From positions 1-15,732 of the forward strand of contig JBHHZI010000073.1 of NCBI GenBank assembly GCA_046757965.1: a DNA stretch of 15,732 nt, written 5' to 3'. The notes below the pieces were generated by a model. The model saw nothing but the letters and a program-made list of their open reading frames with translations. It was not told where the DNA came from and did no database searches. The DNA comes from JBHHZI01 sp046757965 (lineage in GTDB: Bacteria > Acidobacteriota > Polarisedimenticolia > SMYD01). This document shows positions 6,659 through 13,445 of the stretch, piece after piece. A program made the position numbers and the translations under genes. Position 1 is the stretch's first letter, and each line of letters opens with the position of its first letter.

Positions 6659-8448
6659 GCGGCCCCGGTTCCGGTGTTCTCCTCGGCGTGATCCTGGCCG
6701 GTCTGGCGGCCGGCGGCGTCGATCCGGACGCCGGCGGGCTCGCCGCGTCCGCGGCGGTCCAGCCCGGACAGCGCGGCGTGGTCCGCACCGTCCTCCAGGA
6801 TGACCGGCTGGAGGAGATCCCCCTGGAGATCCTCGGGATATCGCCCGGTTTTGCCGGACCGGGGCGGGATGTGATCGTGGCGCGTCTGGAGGGTCCCCGG
6901 GCGATCCGGTACGGGGTCGTCGCCGGGATGAGTGGCAGCCCGGTCACCGTGGAGGGCCGACTCATCGGGGCGCTGGCGTACCGGATCGGCGGCTTCACTC
7001 CCGAGGCGATCGCAGGCATCACGCCGATCGAGCAGATGCGTCGCATTCCGGTGGACGATACTCGCGTCGAGACGGGAGGGATGAGCTGGTCCGCGGTGCA
7101 GGAGAGGCTGGCGGCGGTGGCCGGCGTGACCGGCATGACGCCGGCGTCTCGCTCGGTGCTCCCGGCGGCGGGACCGTCAACGACGCCGCTGGCGGTCACG
7201 GGGCTCACGCCGCTGGCGAGAGAACATGTGATGCCGGTCCTGGCCCGCATGGGACTCGGGCCGGCCATCGAGGCCACGGCCACCGGGGGCAGCGTGGAGC
7301 CGCGGGCGCTGGCCGGAGGCGATCCCGTCGCCGTGGTGCTGGTGCGGGGCGACACGACGGTGGCGGGGACCGGCAGTGTGACGCTGGTGGAAGGAGATCA
7401 CGTCCTGGCCTTCGGTCATCCTCTGGTCCGTGCCGGCGCCATCGATTTTCCGATGGCCCGGGCGACGATCATCGTGACGGTCCCGTCACCGGCGGGATCG
7501 TTCAAGATGGCCCGCATCGGGGAAACGGTCGGGGCCTTCACGCAGGATCGGGCCCAGGGAATCTCGGGCCATCTCGGAGCGGAGGCGGCGCTCACGCCGC
7601 TGACCGTCGAGGTGCGCAGCCCGGATGAGGATGCCGTCACCCGGCATCGGTTCGAGATCGTGCGCAGCGCCGGGCTCACCGGTGGGCTGACCCAGCTCGT
7701 GATGGCCAACACGCTGTTCGCTGCCGATCGGGCAGCGGTGAGCGGGACCATCCGTCTCTCCGGCCAGATCCTGGTGGCCGGCCGGGAGCCGGTCCCCTTC
7801 GCCGCGGCCTTTGCCGGGGGACTGAACGGACTGCCGGTGGCGCTGCCTGCCTCCGGCTACGTGGCGTCATTGATGAGCCTGTTCCAGCAGGCGGCGATCC
7901 GGGAAGACAGGGATCTTGCCATGACCCTGCGCTGCGATATCGACGCGGAGATCCGCTCGCTGCGTGTGACCCGGATCTTGCTGGCCACGCCGACCGTGGC
8001 GCCAGGCGGGACGGTCCAGGCGACGGCGATCCTGACCCGCGACAGCGACGGCACCCGGATTCGCCAGCCGGTGGAGATGGTGGCCCCTGATCTGCCACCC
8101 GGGACCCGCCTCCAGCTGCTCGTCGGTGATGCCCTCGCCGTGGCCCGGGCGAGCGGCAGACCGTCGCCGGGTGCCGGCGGAACCATCACCCTCGATCGCC
8201 TGGCAGCCTTTGTCGAGGCGCTGCACGCGCCCGAGCGTCTCTACGCGCGGCTGTCCCGGCCGGCCACCGGCCTGGTCGTGAATGCCCGGCCGCTGGCGGA
8301 TCTGCCCCCATCGGTGGCGGCGATCCTCGGTGCAGACGGCGGCGCGGCGAGTCATCCGACGCTCGGTCTGAGTGAGGTCGCGACCGGCGACTGGGCGCAG
8401 GATGGCGTCGTGCGCGGTTCGATGTCGGTCATGCTGACAGTCAGGTGA
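6655..8448 (+). CDS. Secreted SpoIVB-like (S55 family) protein
   Basis: The protein is 597 residues from a GTG that overlaps the previous stop. A hydrophobic segment at 8-32 looks like a signal peptide, but it lacks the usual N-terminal Lys or Arg. The core motif GMSGSP (91-96), followed by GRLIGALAY and IAGITPIEQM, is characteristic of the S55 serine peptidase family named after SpoIVB. About 150 residues later comes a second block with LAFGHPL (His255), MARATI, GSFKMARIGE and QGISGHLG, which resembles the His-containing part of SpoIVB. Ser93 and His255 are candidate catalytic residues. Asp72 is a possible third member. There is no PDZ domain that I can see. Residues 330-597 may be beta-rich accessory domains. 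Such proteins in non-sporulating bacteria are annotated as S55-domain proteins of unknown role. Proteolysis is inferred, not shown. Confidence 0.82.
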   Translation: MSGPGSGVLLGVILAGLAAGGVDPDAGGLAASAAVQPGQRGVVRTVLQDDRLEEIPLEILGISPGFAGPGRDVIVARLEGPRAIRYGVVAGMSGSPVTVEGRLIGALAYRIGGFTPEAIAGITPIEQMRRIPVDDTRVETGGMSWSAVQERLAAVAGVTGMTPASRSVLPAAGPSTTPLAVTGLTPLAREHVMPVLARMGLGPAIEATATGGSVEPRALAGGDPVAVVLVRGDTTVAGTGSVTLVEGDHVLAFGHPLVRAGAIDFPMARATIIVTVPSPAGSFKMARIGETVGAFTQDRAQGISGHLGAEAALTPLTVEVRSPDEDAVTRHRFEIVRSAGLTGGLTQLVMANTLFAADRAAVSGTIRLSGQILVAGREPVPFAAAFAGGLNGLPVALPASGYVASLMSLFQQAAIREDRDLAMTLRCDIDAEIRSLRVTRILLATPTVAPGGTVQATAILTRDSDGTRIRQPVEMVAPDLPPGTRLQLLVGDALAVARASGRPSPGAGGTITLDRLAAFVEALHAPERLYARLSRPATGLVVNARPLADLPPSVAAILGADGGAASHPTLGLSEVATGDWAQDGVVRGSMSVMLTVR

Positions 8449-8483
8449 CGGGCCAGGTACAACTCCGTACCGGTGAGAGGAAG

Positions 8484-10700
8484 ATGAAGAAACGTATGAC
8501 GACATCGGCGCCCTCGGCTCGACGTGCGATCGGTCTGTTCACCGTGGCGATGGTGGTGCTCGGCGGCGGCATGGTCCGTGCCGGCGGGAGCCGCCTGATC
8601 GAGATCACCAACTTCGCCGCAGAGGACGATCTCGAACTCAACGGAGTCGCGGTCACCGCGAACGGCGGACTGGTCGCGGGACCGCGCCAGGAGATCCGGT
8701 CGGGTCCGGCGGTGCCGGTGCTGTGGAACGTGGTGCCCCTGCCGGATGGCGGCGCCTTCGCCGTGGGCGGCACTCCCGGAATCGTCCTCTACCTGCCACC
8801 GGCCGGGGAAGGGCGCCGGGTCGCCGCGCTGGGCGAGGTCGATGTCACGGCCGCCACGTCCGGCCGCGACCCGGCTCACCTCTTCGCCGCGATCACGCCG
8901 GGCGGCCGGATCGTGAATATCGACACCGCCGGCGAGATGTCCGAGGTGACCAGCGTGGCGTCGCGTTATGTGTGGGCGATGGCCACCGCACCCGACGGCA
9001 CGGTCTGGATCGCCGGCGGACATCCGGGAGGGCTGTACCGCCTGCCACCGGGTTCGGCGTCGGTCGAGACGGTGGTCGACATGGGGACGCAGCAGATCCG
9101 CTGTCTGCTCATGCTGGACGACGGATCGGTGCTGTTCGGGACATCAGGCGCCGAACAGATCCGGCGGCTGGCGCCGGATGGCGCGATGACCGTGCTTCAC
9201 GATGCGGCGCTCGACGAGGTCGTGTCGCTGGCTGCCGGGGATGACGGCACCATCTATGCCGCGGTCGCGGCGGCCACGCCGGGAGCGGCTCCGAAGGCCA
9301 AGCCCACCGCCCCCGGCGGGGCGGCGAAGCGTGTCGTGCCGGGCAGCCAGGCCGGACGGAGCAATGGTTCATCGAGCCGCGTGACCCGGGTGCGCGGGCA
9401 GGTTCTCGCCCTCGAGCCCGACGGCCGCGTGCGTCGTCTCTGGGAGTCGAAGGACCTGCTGGCGGTGTCGGTCCTGTCCCGTCCGGACGGCAGCGTCTGG
9501 GTCGGCACCTCGCCCGGGGCGAACATCGTGCAGGTGCTACCGGACGGCCGGTCCGGGCGTGTCGCGCATCTGCCGGCCCGCTCGGTGACGGCGCTGCGAC
9601 CGGGCCGCGATGGGGTCGTCTGGGCCTCCACCGGTGGCCTCGGTCTGCTCGCGGTTCTCGACCCGTCCGCGGCCGCGGAGGGCATCGTGAACGGTGCCGT
9701 GCAGGAATCCGGGCCGGGATCCCGCTACGGCATCGCCCGCTGGCGGGCGCGCTCTTCCTCGCCGAAGGGCATCGTGTTCTCGCTGAGGAGTGGCAACACC
9801 GAGCGACCGGATGCCTCGTGGTCGGCGTGGGGTCGGTGGACCGGGGGAGGGGAGGTGGCGGCTCCCGCGGTGGCCCCGGGACGCTTCGTCCAGTGGCGGG
9901 CGCGATTCAACCGTCCAGGCGTCGAGCTGGCGAGCGTGCAGATCGCCTATCTCCCGGCCAACCGGGTCCCGCTCCTCACCGCGGCCGAGGTGCTCCCGGC
10001 CGGCGTTGTCCTGGAACGCCTCCCGACGCCTCCCGGACAGGTGGGGATCTCCCCGGCCGGCGCCCGGAATGGCTCCCCGTCCGCGGAGTCGGCGGCGAAG
10101 AACACGAAGCGCACGCTGCCGATGCGACGGGTGTTCCGTCCCGGTCGCCGGACAGTGACCTGGGATGCCACCGACGCGGACGGGGACGTCCTCACGGCGC
10201 GCCTCTGGGTGCGCCGCGATGGAGAGGCCGACGCGGCGCTGTTCGCGGATCGCGTCGAGGCGCCGTTTCTCGTCTTCGACGAATCCGCGCTGCCGGATGG
10301 TGGCTACGTCTTCCGGGTGGAGGTGAGCGATCAGCGCGACAACACGCCCGATCGCGCCGGGAGCGCGACGCGGGAGACGGCTCGCTTTGTCATCGATCGG
10401 ACGGCGCCGACCATCGATGGGCCGACGCTCGCTCGGCGGCAAGACCGGGATGCCCTGGAATTCGAGGTCGAGGATGCCGGGATGGCTCCGCAGAGCGTGA
10501 AGATGCGGATCGATCAGGTGCCGCCGGTCGGCGTGTTGCCGGTCGATGGTGTGGCCGACAGTCCGCGCGAGACGTATCGCGTGCGCCTGCCGGCTCTCGC
10601 GGCTGGCGAGCATGTGGTGGTGGTGACGGCGACCGATGCGAGCGGCAACACCAGTGCGGCGCGACGGCGATTCGTGGTGCCGCCTGCCACCCACCACTGA
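8484..10700 (+). CDS. Secreted beta-propeller protein with Ig-like C-terminal domains
   Basis: The protein is 738 residues. The ATG at 8484 is chosen over GTG 8445 because GAGAGG lies just upstream and it gives a clean signal peptide (MKKRMTTS, basic RR, then a hydrophobic core to about 33). Residues 45-400 hold repeated blades with PDGxVW/I-type turns (APDGTVWIAGG, LDDGSVLFGT, RPDGSVWVGT, GRDGVVWAST), as in NHL/SMP-30-like propellers. A Pro/Ala/Gly/Ser-rich stretch at 264-300 interrupts them. Residues 415-500 form a beta-sandwich-like segment (SWSAWGRW, FVQWRARF, IAYLPANRVP). The C-terminus has Ig/cadherin-like modules (DATDADGDVL, DRTAPTIDGP, TATDASGN). It may act as an extracellular or periplasmic binding scaffold. 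It converges with the diguanylate cyclase gene, 5 bp apart. Confidence 0.8.
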   Translation: MKKRMTTSAPSARRAIGLFTVAMVVLGGGMVRAGGSRLIEITNFAAEDDLELNGVAVTANGGLVAGPRQEIRSGPAVPVLWNVVPLPDGGAFAVGGTPGIVLYLPPAGEGRRVAALGEVDVTAATSGRDPAHLFAAITPGGRIVNIDTAGEMSEVTSVASRYVWAMATAPDGTVWIAGGHPGGLYRLPPGSASVETVVDMGTQQIRCLLMLDDGSVLFGTSGAEQIRRLAPDGAMTVLHDAALDEVVSLAAGDDGTIYAAVAAATPGAAPKAKPTAPGGAAKRVVPGSQAGRSNGSSSRVTRVRGQVLALEPDGRVRRLWESKDLLAVSVLSRPDGSVWVGTSPGANIVQVLPDGRSGRVAHLPARSVTALRPGRDGVVWASTGGLGLLAVLDPSAAAEGIVNGAVQESGPGSRYGIARWRARSSSPKGIVFSLRSGNTERPDASWSAWGRWTGGGEVAAPAVAPGRFVQWRARFNRPGVELASVQIAYLPANRVPLLTAAEVLPAGVVLERLPTPPGQVGISPAGARNGSPSAESAAKNTKRTLPMRRVFRPGRRTVTWDATDADGDVLTARLWVRRDGEADAALFADRVEAPFLVFDESALPDGGYVFRVEVSDQRDNTPDRAGSATRETARFVIDRTAPTIDGPTLARRQDRDALEFEVEDAGMAPQSVKMRIDQVPPVGVLPVDGVADSPRETYRVRLPALAAGEHVVVVTATDASGNTSAARRRFVVPPATHH

Positions 10701-10705
10701 TCCGT

Positions 10706-11992
10706 TCAGGCTCCCGGGGGGCCCGAGAAGTCGGTTTCACCCGACAGGTAGGGAGTCCGGCAGGCCAGGACGCGGTTGCGGCCCTCTTTCTTTGCCTGAT
10801 AGAGGGCATCGTCGGCGAGTCGCAGCAGTTCGGTCGAGTTCATCGAATCGGTCCGGAAGGAGGCGATGCCGCCGCTGACCGTCAGGTCGCCACCCGGCTG
10901 CTTGTCCTCGTGTGGAAACGGAAAGTCCTGGATCGTCCGGCGGATCTTCTCCGCCGCGACGAGGGCGCCGGGCTTGTCCGTACCGGGGAGAACGATGATG
11001 AACTCCTCTCCGCCGAAGCGCACCGCGAAGTCGTCCGCCCGGATGGCGGTGCGGACAACATTGCCGATCTCGCGGAGAACCTCGTCTCCCGCCAGGTGGC
11101 CATTGGTGTCGTTGTAGTTCTTGAAGTGGTCGATATCGAACAGGAACACGGACAGGGGCTCGCCGCTCTTCTCCGCCGCATTGATGGCCAGGGCGAGTCT
11201 GTCGGTACCGAACCGCTTGTTGTACAGCCCGGTGAGACTGTCGATGTTCGCCTGGATCTGGATACGCTGCTGAAAATCGGCGTTCTTGACCGCCATCGAC
11301 CCCATATCCGCCACCATCTTGATCATCTTCTTCTCGCTGCGCGGGTAGCGCGAGAGTCCGCCCACGGTGATCACCCCCATGGTGCGATTCTCGTCGATGT
11401 CGACCATCGGCGCACACATGTCCACATGGAACCGGGAGGAGGTTACCGGCGCTTCTCCTCGAAACGATGATGCTGACGCGAAGTCCCGGGAGTCCATCAC
11501 CATCTGGTGCTGTGCCACCCAGCCGATCCGCCCCTCGGCGAACATGATGAAGGTCTGCTGGTCGGTCACGGAGCGGGGCACGCCCTTGCTCGCCACCAGC
11601 TTGAGGCGGTCGCCGCTGGCCGCGCGGTAGAAGATGCAGATCTGGGTCGGCTCGAAGATCACGTCGAGCATGCGTACCAGGATCGGCGCAATCTGACGCT
11701 TCTCGCGGTTGTCATTGAGCTGGCGGACCAGGTCGGGGATGGTCACCCAGAACAGGGACAGCTCCTCGTTCTCCCGCTCCATGCGGCGCAGATTGCGCCG
11801 CAACTCGGCGGTCTCCGATCGCCGGGCCTCGGCGTCGGCATCCACCACCGGCGCGGGACGGGACAGGACACGGCCCAGAAAGAACGATGCGAAGAGACTG
11901 CCGACCCCGATGGCGATGGCGATCCCGTCGGCGAGGGACCACCCCGCACTGGCGAGGTCACCGGGCAAGCTGGCCTGGAGCGCATATAACAC
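10706..11992 (-). CDS. Membrane-anchored diguanylate cyclase (GAF-GGDEF)
   Basis: A 428-residue enzyme expected to make cyclic di-GMP from two GTP. One membrane helix lies at about 18-43, followed by a coiled coil (52-80, RRNLRRMERENEELS), a GAF-like domain (about 98-238) and a GGDEF domain (250-412). The active-site loop is GGEEF (327-331), preceded by exactly five residues after RADD (318-321), the inhibitory I-site. The metal-binding Asp286 lies in FDIDHFKNYND. All the key residues are present, so it should be active and subject to product inhibition. The start is a GTG at 11992 without a clear Shine-Dalgarno. The frame stays open about 75 bases further upstream without an ATG or GTG, so the exact start is less certain. 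It is divergent from the bactofilin gene across 113 bp. Confidence 0.92.
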   Translation of the reverse strand: MLYALQASLPGDLASAGWSLADGIAIAIGVGSLFASFFLGRVLSRPAPVVDADAEARRSETAELRRNLRRMERENEELSLFWVTIPDLVRQLNDNREKRQIAPILVRMLDVIFEPTQICIFYRAASGDRLKLVASKGVPRSVTDQQTFIMFAEGRIGWVAQHQMVMDSRDFASASSFRGEAPVTSSRFHVDMCAPMVDIDENRTMGVITVGGLSRYPRSEKKMIKMVADMGSMAVKNADFQQRIQIQANIDSLTGLYNKRFGTDRLALAINAAEKSGEPLSVFLFDIDHFKNYNDTNGHLAGDEVLREIGNVVRTAIRADDFAVRFGGEEFIIVLPGTDKPGALVAAEKIRRTIQDFPFPHEDKQPGGDLTVSGGIASFRTDSMNSTELLRLADDALYQAKKEGRNRVLACRTPYLSGETDFSGPPGA

Positions 11993-12039
11993 GCCGTGAA
12001 TATGGGTTTTGGCCGGCGGTTGTGCAAAACGCCGTGGAA

Positions 12040-12068
12040 CTGGCGTTTTCTCTTCGAGAGTCTATATT
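12040..12068 (+). promoter_or_regulatory. Predicted promoter of the bactofilin gene
   Basis: TATATT (12063-12068) is a five-of-six match to the -10 box. CTGGCG (12040-12045) is a weak -35, 17 bp upstream. The short dyad CTCT-TCG-AGAG (12050-12060) lies between them and could be an operator or chance. The start would fall near 12075, with AAGGAGG at 12092-12098 seven nt before the ATG at 12106. Confidence 0.4.
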
Positions 12069-12105
12069 TGTGCTAGTCTAAACGCTTACATAAGGAGGAA
12101 CGGGG

Positions 12106-12654
12106 ATGTGGAATCGCAGGGAGAACGAGACTGCGCCATCACCTCAAAAGGCGAGGCGGGAAATGCCCACCTCTCCCACGCGGGAATTCAACGCCGCCCC
12201 GGCCCGGACGGGCCACATTCCTGGTGAGGGAATCGTGAATATTGGCCAGAGCATCTGTATCCGTGGTGAGTTGACCGGCCAGGAGGATCTGACCATCGAG
12301 GGAAAGGTCGAGGGAAAGATCGATTTGCAGGAGCACAATCTCACCATCGGCCCCAACGGCCGTATCCAGGCCGAGGTGGGAGCCCGTACCGTCGTCGTGC
12401 AGGGCGAGGTGACGGGAAACATCAAGGCCCGTGAGCGGGTTGAACTGGCCGAGACCGGTCATGTGAAGGGGGACATCGTCTCTCCGCGCATCGTCATCGC
12501 GGATGGTGCACGATTCAAGGGCTCCGTGGATATGTCGGGCGCCCCCGAGGCGTCCACCAAGGTGTCGCCGTCGCCGAAATCCACCAAGCCGACTGTCACG
12601 GCGCCGGTGATCACAGACGGGCCTCCGGCGCAAGCAGCGCGCGCCGCGCGCTGA
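12106..12654 (+). CDS. Bactofilin (polymer-forming cytoskeletal protein)
   Basis: A 182-residue bactofilin, a small protein that polymerises without nucleotide into filaments or membrane patches and organises cell-wall enzymes, stalks or polar structures. The conserved right-handed beta-helix core spans about 43-145, with the regular repeats NIGQSICIRGELTGQEDLTI, GKVEGKI, GPNGRIQAEV, VVVQGEVTGNI, HVKGDIVSPRIVI and GARFKGSVDM. The tails are low-complexity: residues 1-42 with Arg, Pro and Thr, and 146-182 rich in Ser, Pro, Lys and Ala. The tail content is typical of the family, where such tails mediate membrane or partner contacts. The strong AAGGAGG 7 nt upstream supports this start over Met20. 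No M23 peptidase, a common bactofilin neighbour, is present. The next gene is methyltransferase-like. Confidence 0.93.
   Translation: MWNRRENETAPSPQKARREMPTSPTREFNAAPARTGHIPGEGIVNIGQSICIRGELTGQEDLTIEGKVEGKIDLQEHNLTIGPNGRIQAEVGARTVVVQGEVTGNIKARERVELAETGHVKGDIVSPRIVIADGARFKGSVDMSGAPEASTKVSPSPKSTKPTVTAPVITDGPPAQAARAAR
12635..12653 (+). terminator. Perfect hairpin spanning the bactofilin stop codon
   Basis: CAGCGCGC (12635-12642) and GCGCGCTG (12646-12653) pair perfectly across a 3-nt loop, with the TGA at 12652-12654 inside the second arm. The hairpin is very stable in principle but no U-tract follows, so it could attenuate, protect the mRNA 3' end, or do nothing. Confidence 0.38.
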
Positions 12655-12660
12655 GGCGTC

Positions 12661-12674
12661 CCTCCAGCCGGAGG
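12661..12674 (+). promoter_or_regulatory. Hairpin sequestering the ribosome-binding site of the methyltransferase-like gene
   Basis: CCTCC (12661-12665) can pair with GGAGG (12670-12674) over a 4-nt loop. GGAGG is the Shine-Dalgarno of the gene starting at 12682, 7 nt away. The stem would hide the ribosome-binding site unless it is melted, for example by ribosomes finishing the bactofilin gene just upstream, which would couple the two. Confidence 0.35.
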
Positions 12675-12681
12675 AATCAAC

Positions 12682-13416
12682 ATGTCGCTATGGGAACGGC
12701 TACGGTCCCCGGCAGACGTTTCGGGAACCGCCCCGGCGGTGGTGCGCCCTTCCCGCACGCTCGAGAGTCTGAAGGGACGCTTGAAGAAGATGTCCCATCC
12801 CGAGCTCCTCGACATGGGCTACACCACCGGGAACAACATCGACTACTTCGTTCGCCTCGGGTGCAAGGTGCATGTGGATGACTACATCGCCACGACCCTG
12901 CAACGGCGGGCGAGCGCGCCGCCGGCGAAGCGCGACGCGGCAGCCTCGACGGCGGCCCGCCGGAGTTTCGACCGGCGGCGAGATCGATCGCCGGCGAAGC
13001 GGCCGCCGGAGCGTATCGCACCCCTCGATTACGAGACGGGACAGTTCAACGTGGTTCTGTGCTGGGATCTGTTCGACTACCTGAGCCCCGAGGCGGCGGT
13101 GCAGACCGGCCGGGAACTGCGCCGGATCACCGGCGCGGGGGGCCTGCTGCTGGCGTTCTTCGGGCCCCGGTCGAACACAGCGGTGAGGCCGCCGCGGCGC
13201 TTCCGCATCGTCGGTGAGGCGATCGAGGTGCAGGAGATCGATGGACCGCGGGTGAAGCCGTATCATCTGGCCAATCGCGAGGTGCAGAAGATCTTTGCCG
13301 ATTTCGAGGTTTCCCAGACCGTTCTCCTCAAGAGTGGCGTGCGCGAGATGTTGATGCGCAAGGAATCCTCGACCCGGGATGGTCGGCCCTCCACGCTGGT
13401 GCGTCGCGCCGGCTGA
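12682..13416 (+). CDS. Methyltransferase-like protein with degenerate SAM loop and Arg/Ala-rich insert
   Basis: A 244-residue protein with the outline of a class I (Rossmann) SAM methyltransferase. The motif I region reads LLDMGYTTGNNIDYF (42-56), keeping LD-G-TG but with YT where a GCG-type loop is usual. CKVHVDDY (61-68) fits motif II with its acidic ribose-binding end. FNVVLCWDLFDYL (122-134) fits motif IV, and ITGAGGLLLAFFG (149-161) the next strand. Residues 77-112 form an Arg/Ala/Pro-rich insert in the middle of the fold, containing PAKR twice. The C-terminal part (173-244) ends in an unstructured tail. It may bind SAM weakly or be a non-catalytic relative, and the substrate is unknown. 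GGAGG 7 nt before ATG 12682 supports the start. It lies 27 bp after the bactofilin gene, suggesting a shared transcript or function. Confidence 0.68.
   Translation: MSLWERLRSPADVSGTAPAVVRPSRTLESLKGRLKKMSHPELLDMGYTTGNNIDYFVRLGCKVHVDDYIATTLQRRASAPPAKRDAAASTAARRSFDRRRDRSPAKRPPERIAPLDYETGQFNVVLCWDLFDYLSPEAAVQTGRELRRITGAGGLLLAFFGPRSNTAVRPPRRFRIVGEAIEVQEIDGPRVKPYHLANREVQKIFADFEVSQTVLLKSGVREMLMRKESSTRDGRPSTLVRRAG
12921..13001 (+). repeat. In-frame 12-bp direct repeat in the insert of the methyltransferase-like gene
   Basis: GCCGGCGAAGCG occurs at 12921-12932 and again at 12990-13001, 69 bp apart, a multiple of three, and encodes PAKR in both places. The two copies bracket most of the Arg/Ala-rich insert, so slippage or local duplication may have built it. 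Confidence 0.5.
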
Positions 13417-13440
13417 CCGCCTCTGCGGCCGGCCGGCGCG
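13405..13440 (+). terminator. Nested hairpin across the stop codon of the methyltransferase-like gene
   Basis: CGCGCCGGC (13405-13413) pairs perfectly with GCCGGCGCG (13432-13440). The loop holds a second stem, CCGC-CTCT-GCGG (13417-13428), and the TGA stop (13414-13416). It fills the gap before the TPR gene. No U-tract follows, so it may be a Rho-independent-like pause, an mRNA-stabilising structure, or a barrier that isolates the TPR gene. Confidence 0.4.
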
Positions 13441-13445
13441 CTACA

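Noticed and set aside
8445..8483. GTG start for the propeller protein overlapping the S55 gene stop
   Set aside because: There is no Shine-Dalgarno upstream, and the extra 13 residues would precede an otherwise standard signal peptide beginning at ATG 8484.
9818..11470. Plus-strand open frame spanning the propeller and cyclase genes
   Set aside because: It is out of frame with the propeller gene and antisense to the GGDEF domain, with Gly/Arg-rich low-complexity sequence.
11985..11990. TATAAC as a plus-strand -10 box
   Set aside because: No -35 element is found at a suitable distance and it lies at the start of the divergent cyclase gene.
12010..12026. Sigma-54-like sequence TGGC to TGCA upstream of the bactofilin gene
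   Set aside because: The GG and GC are 11 nt apart instead of 10, which sigma-54 promoters do not tolerate, and a TATATT box with a strong ribosome-binding site lies closer to the gene.
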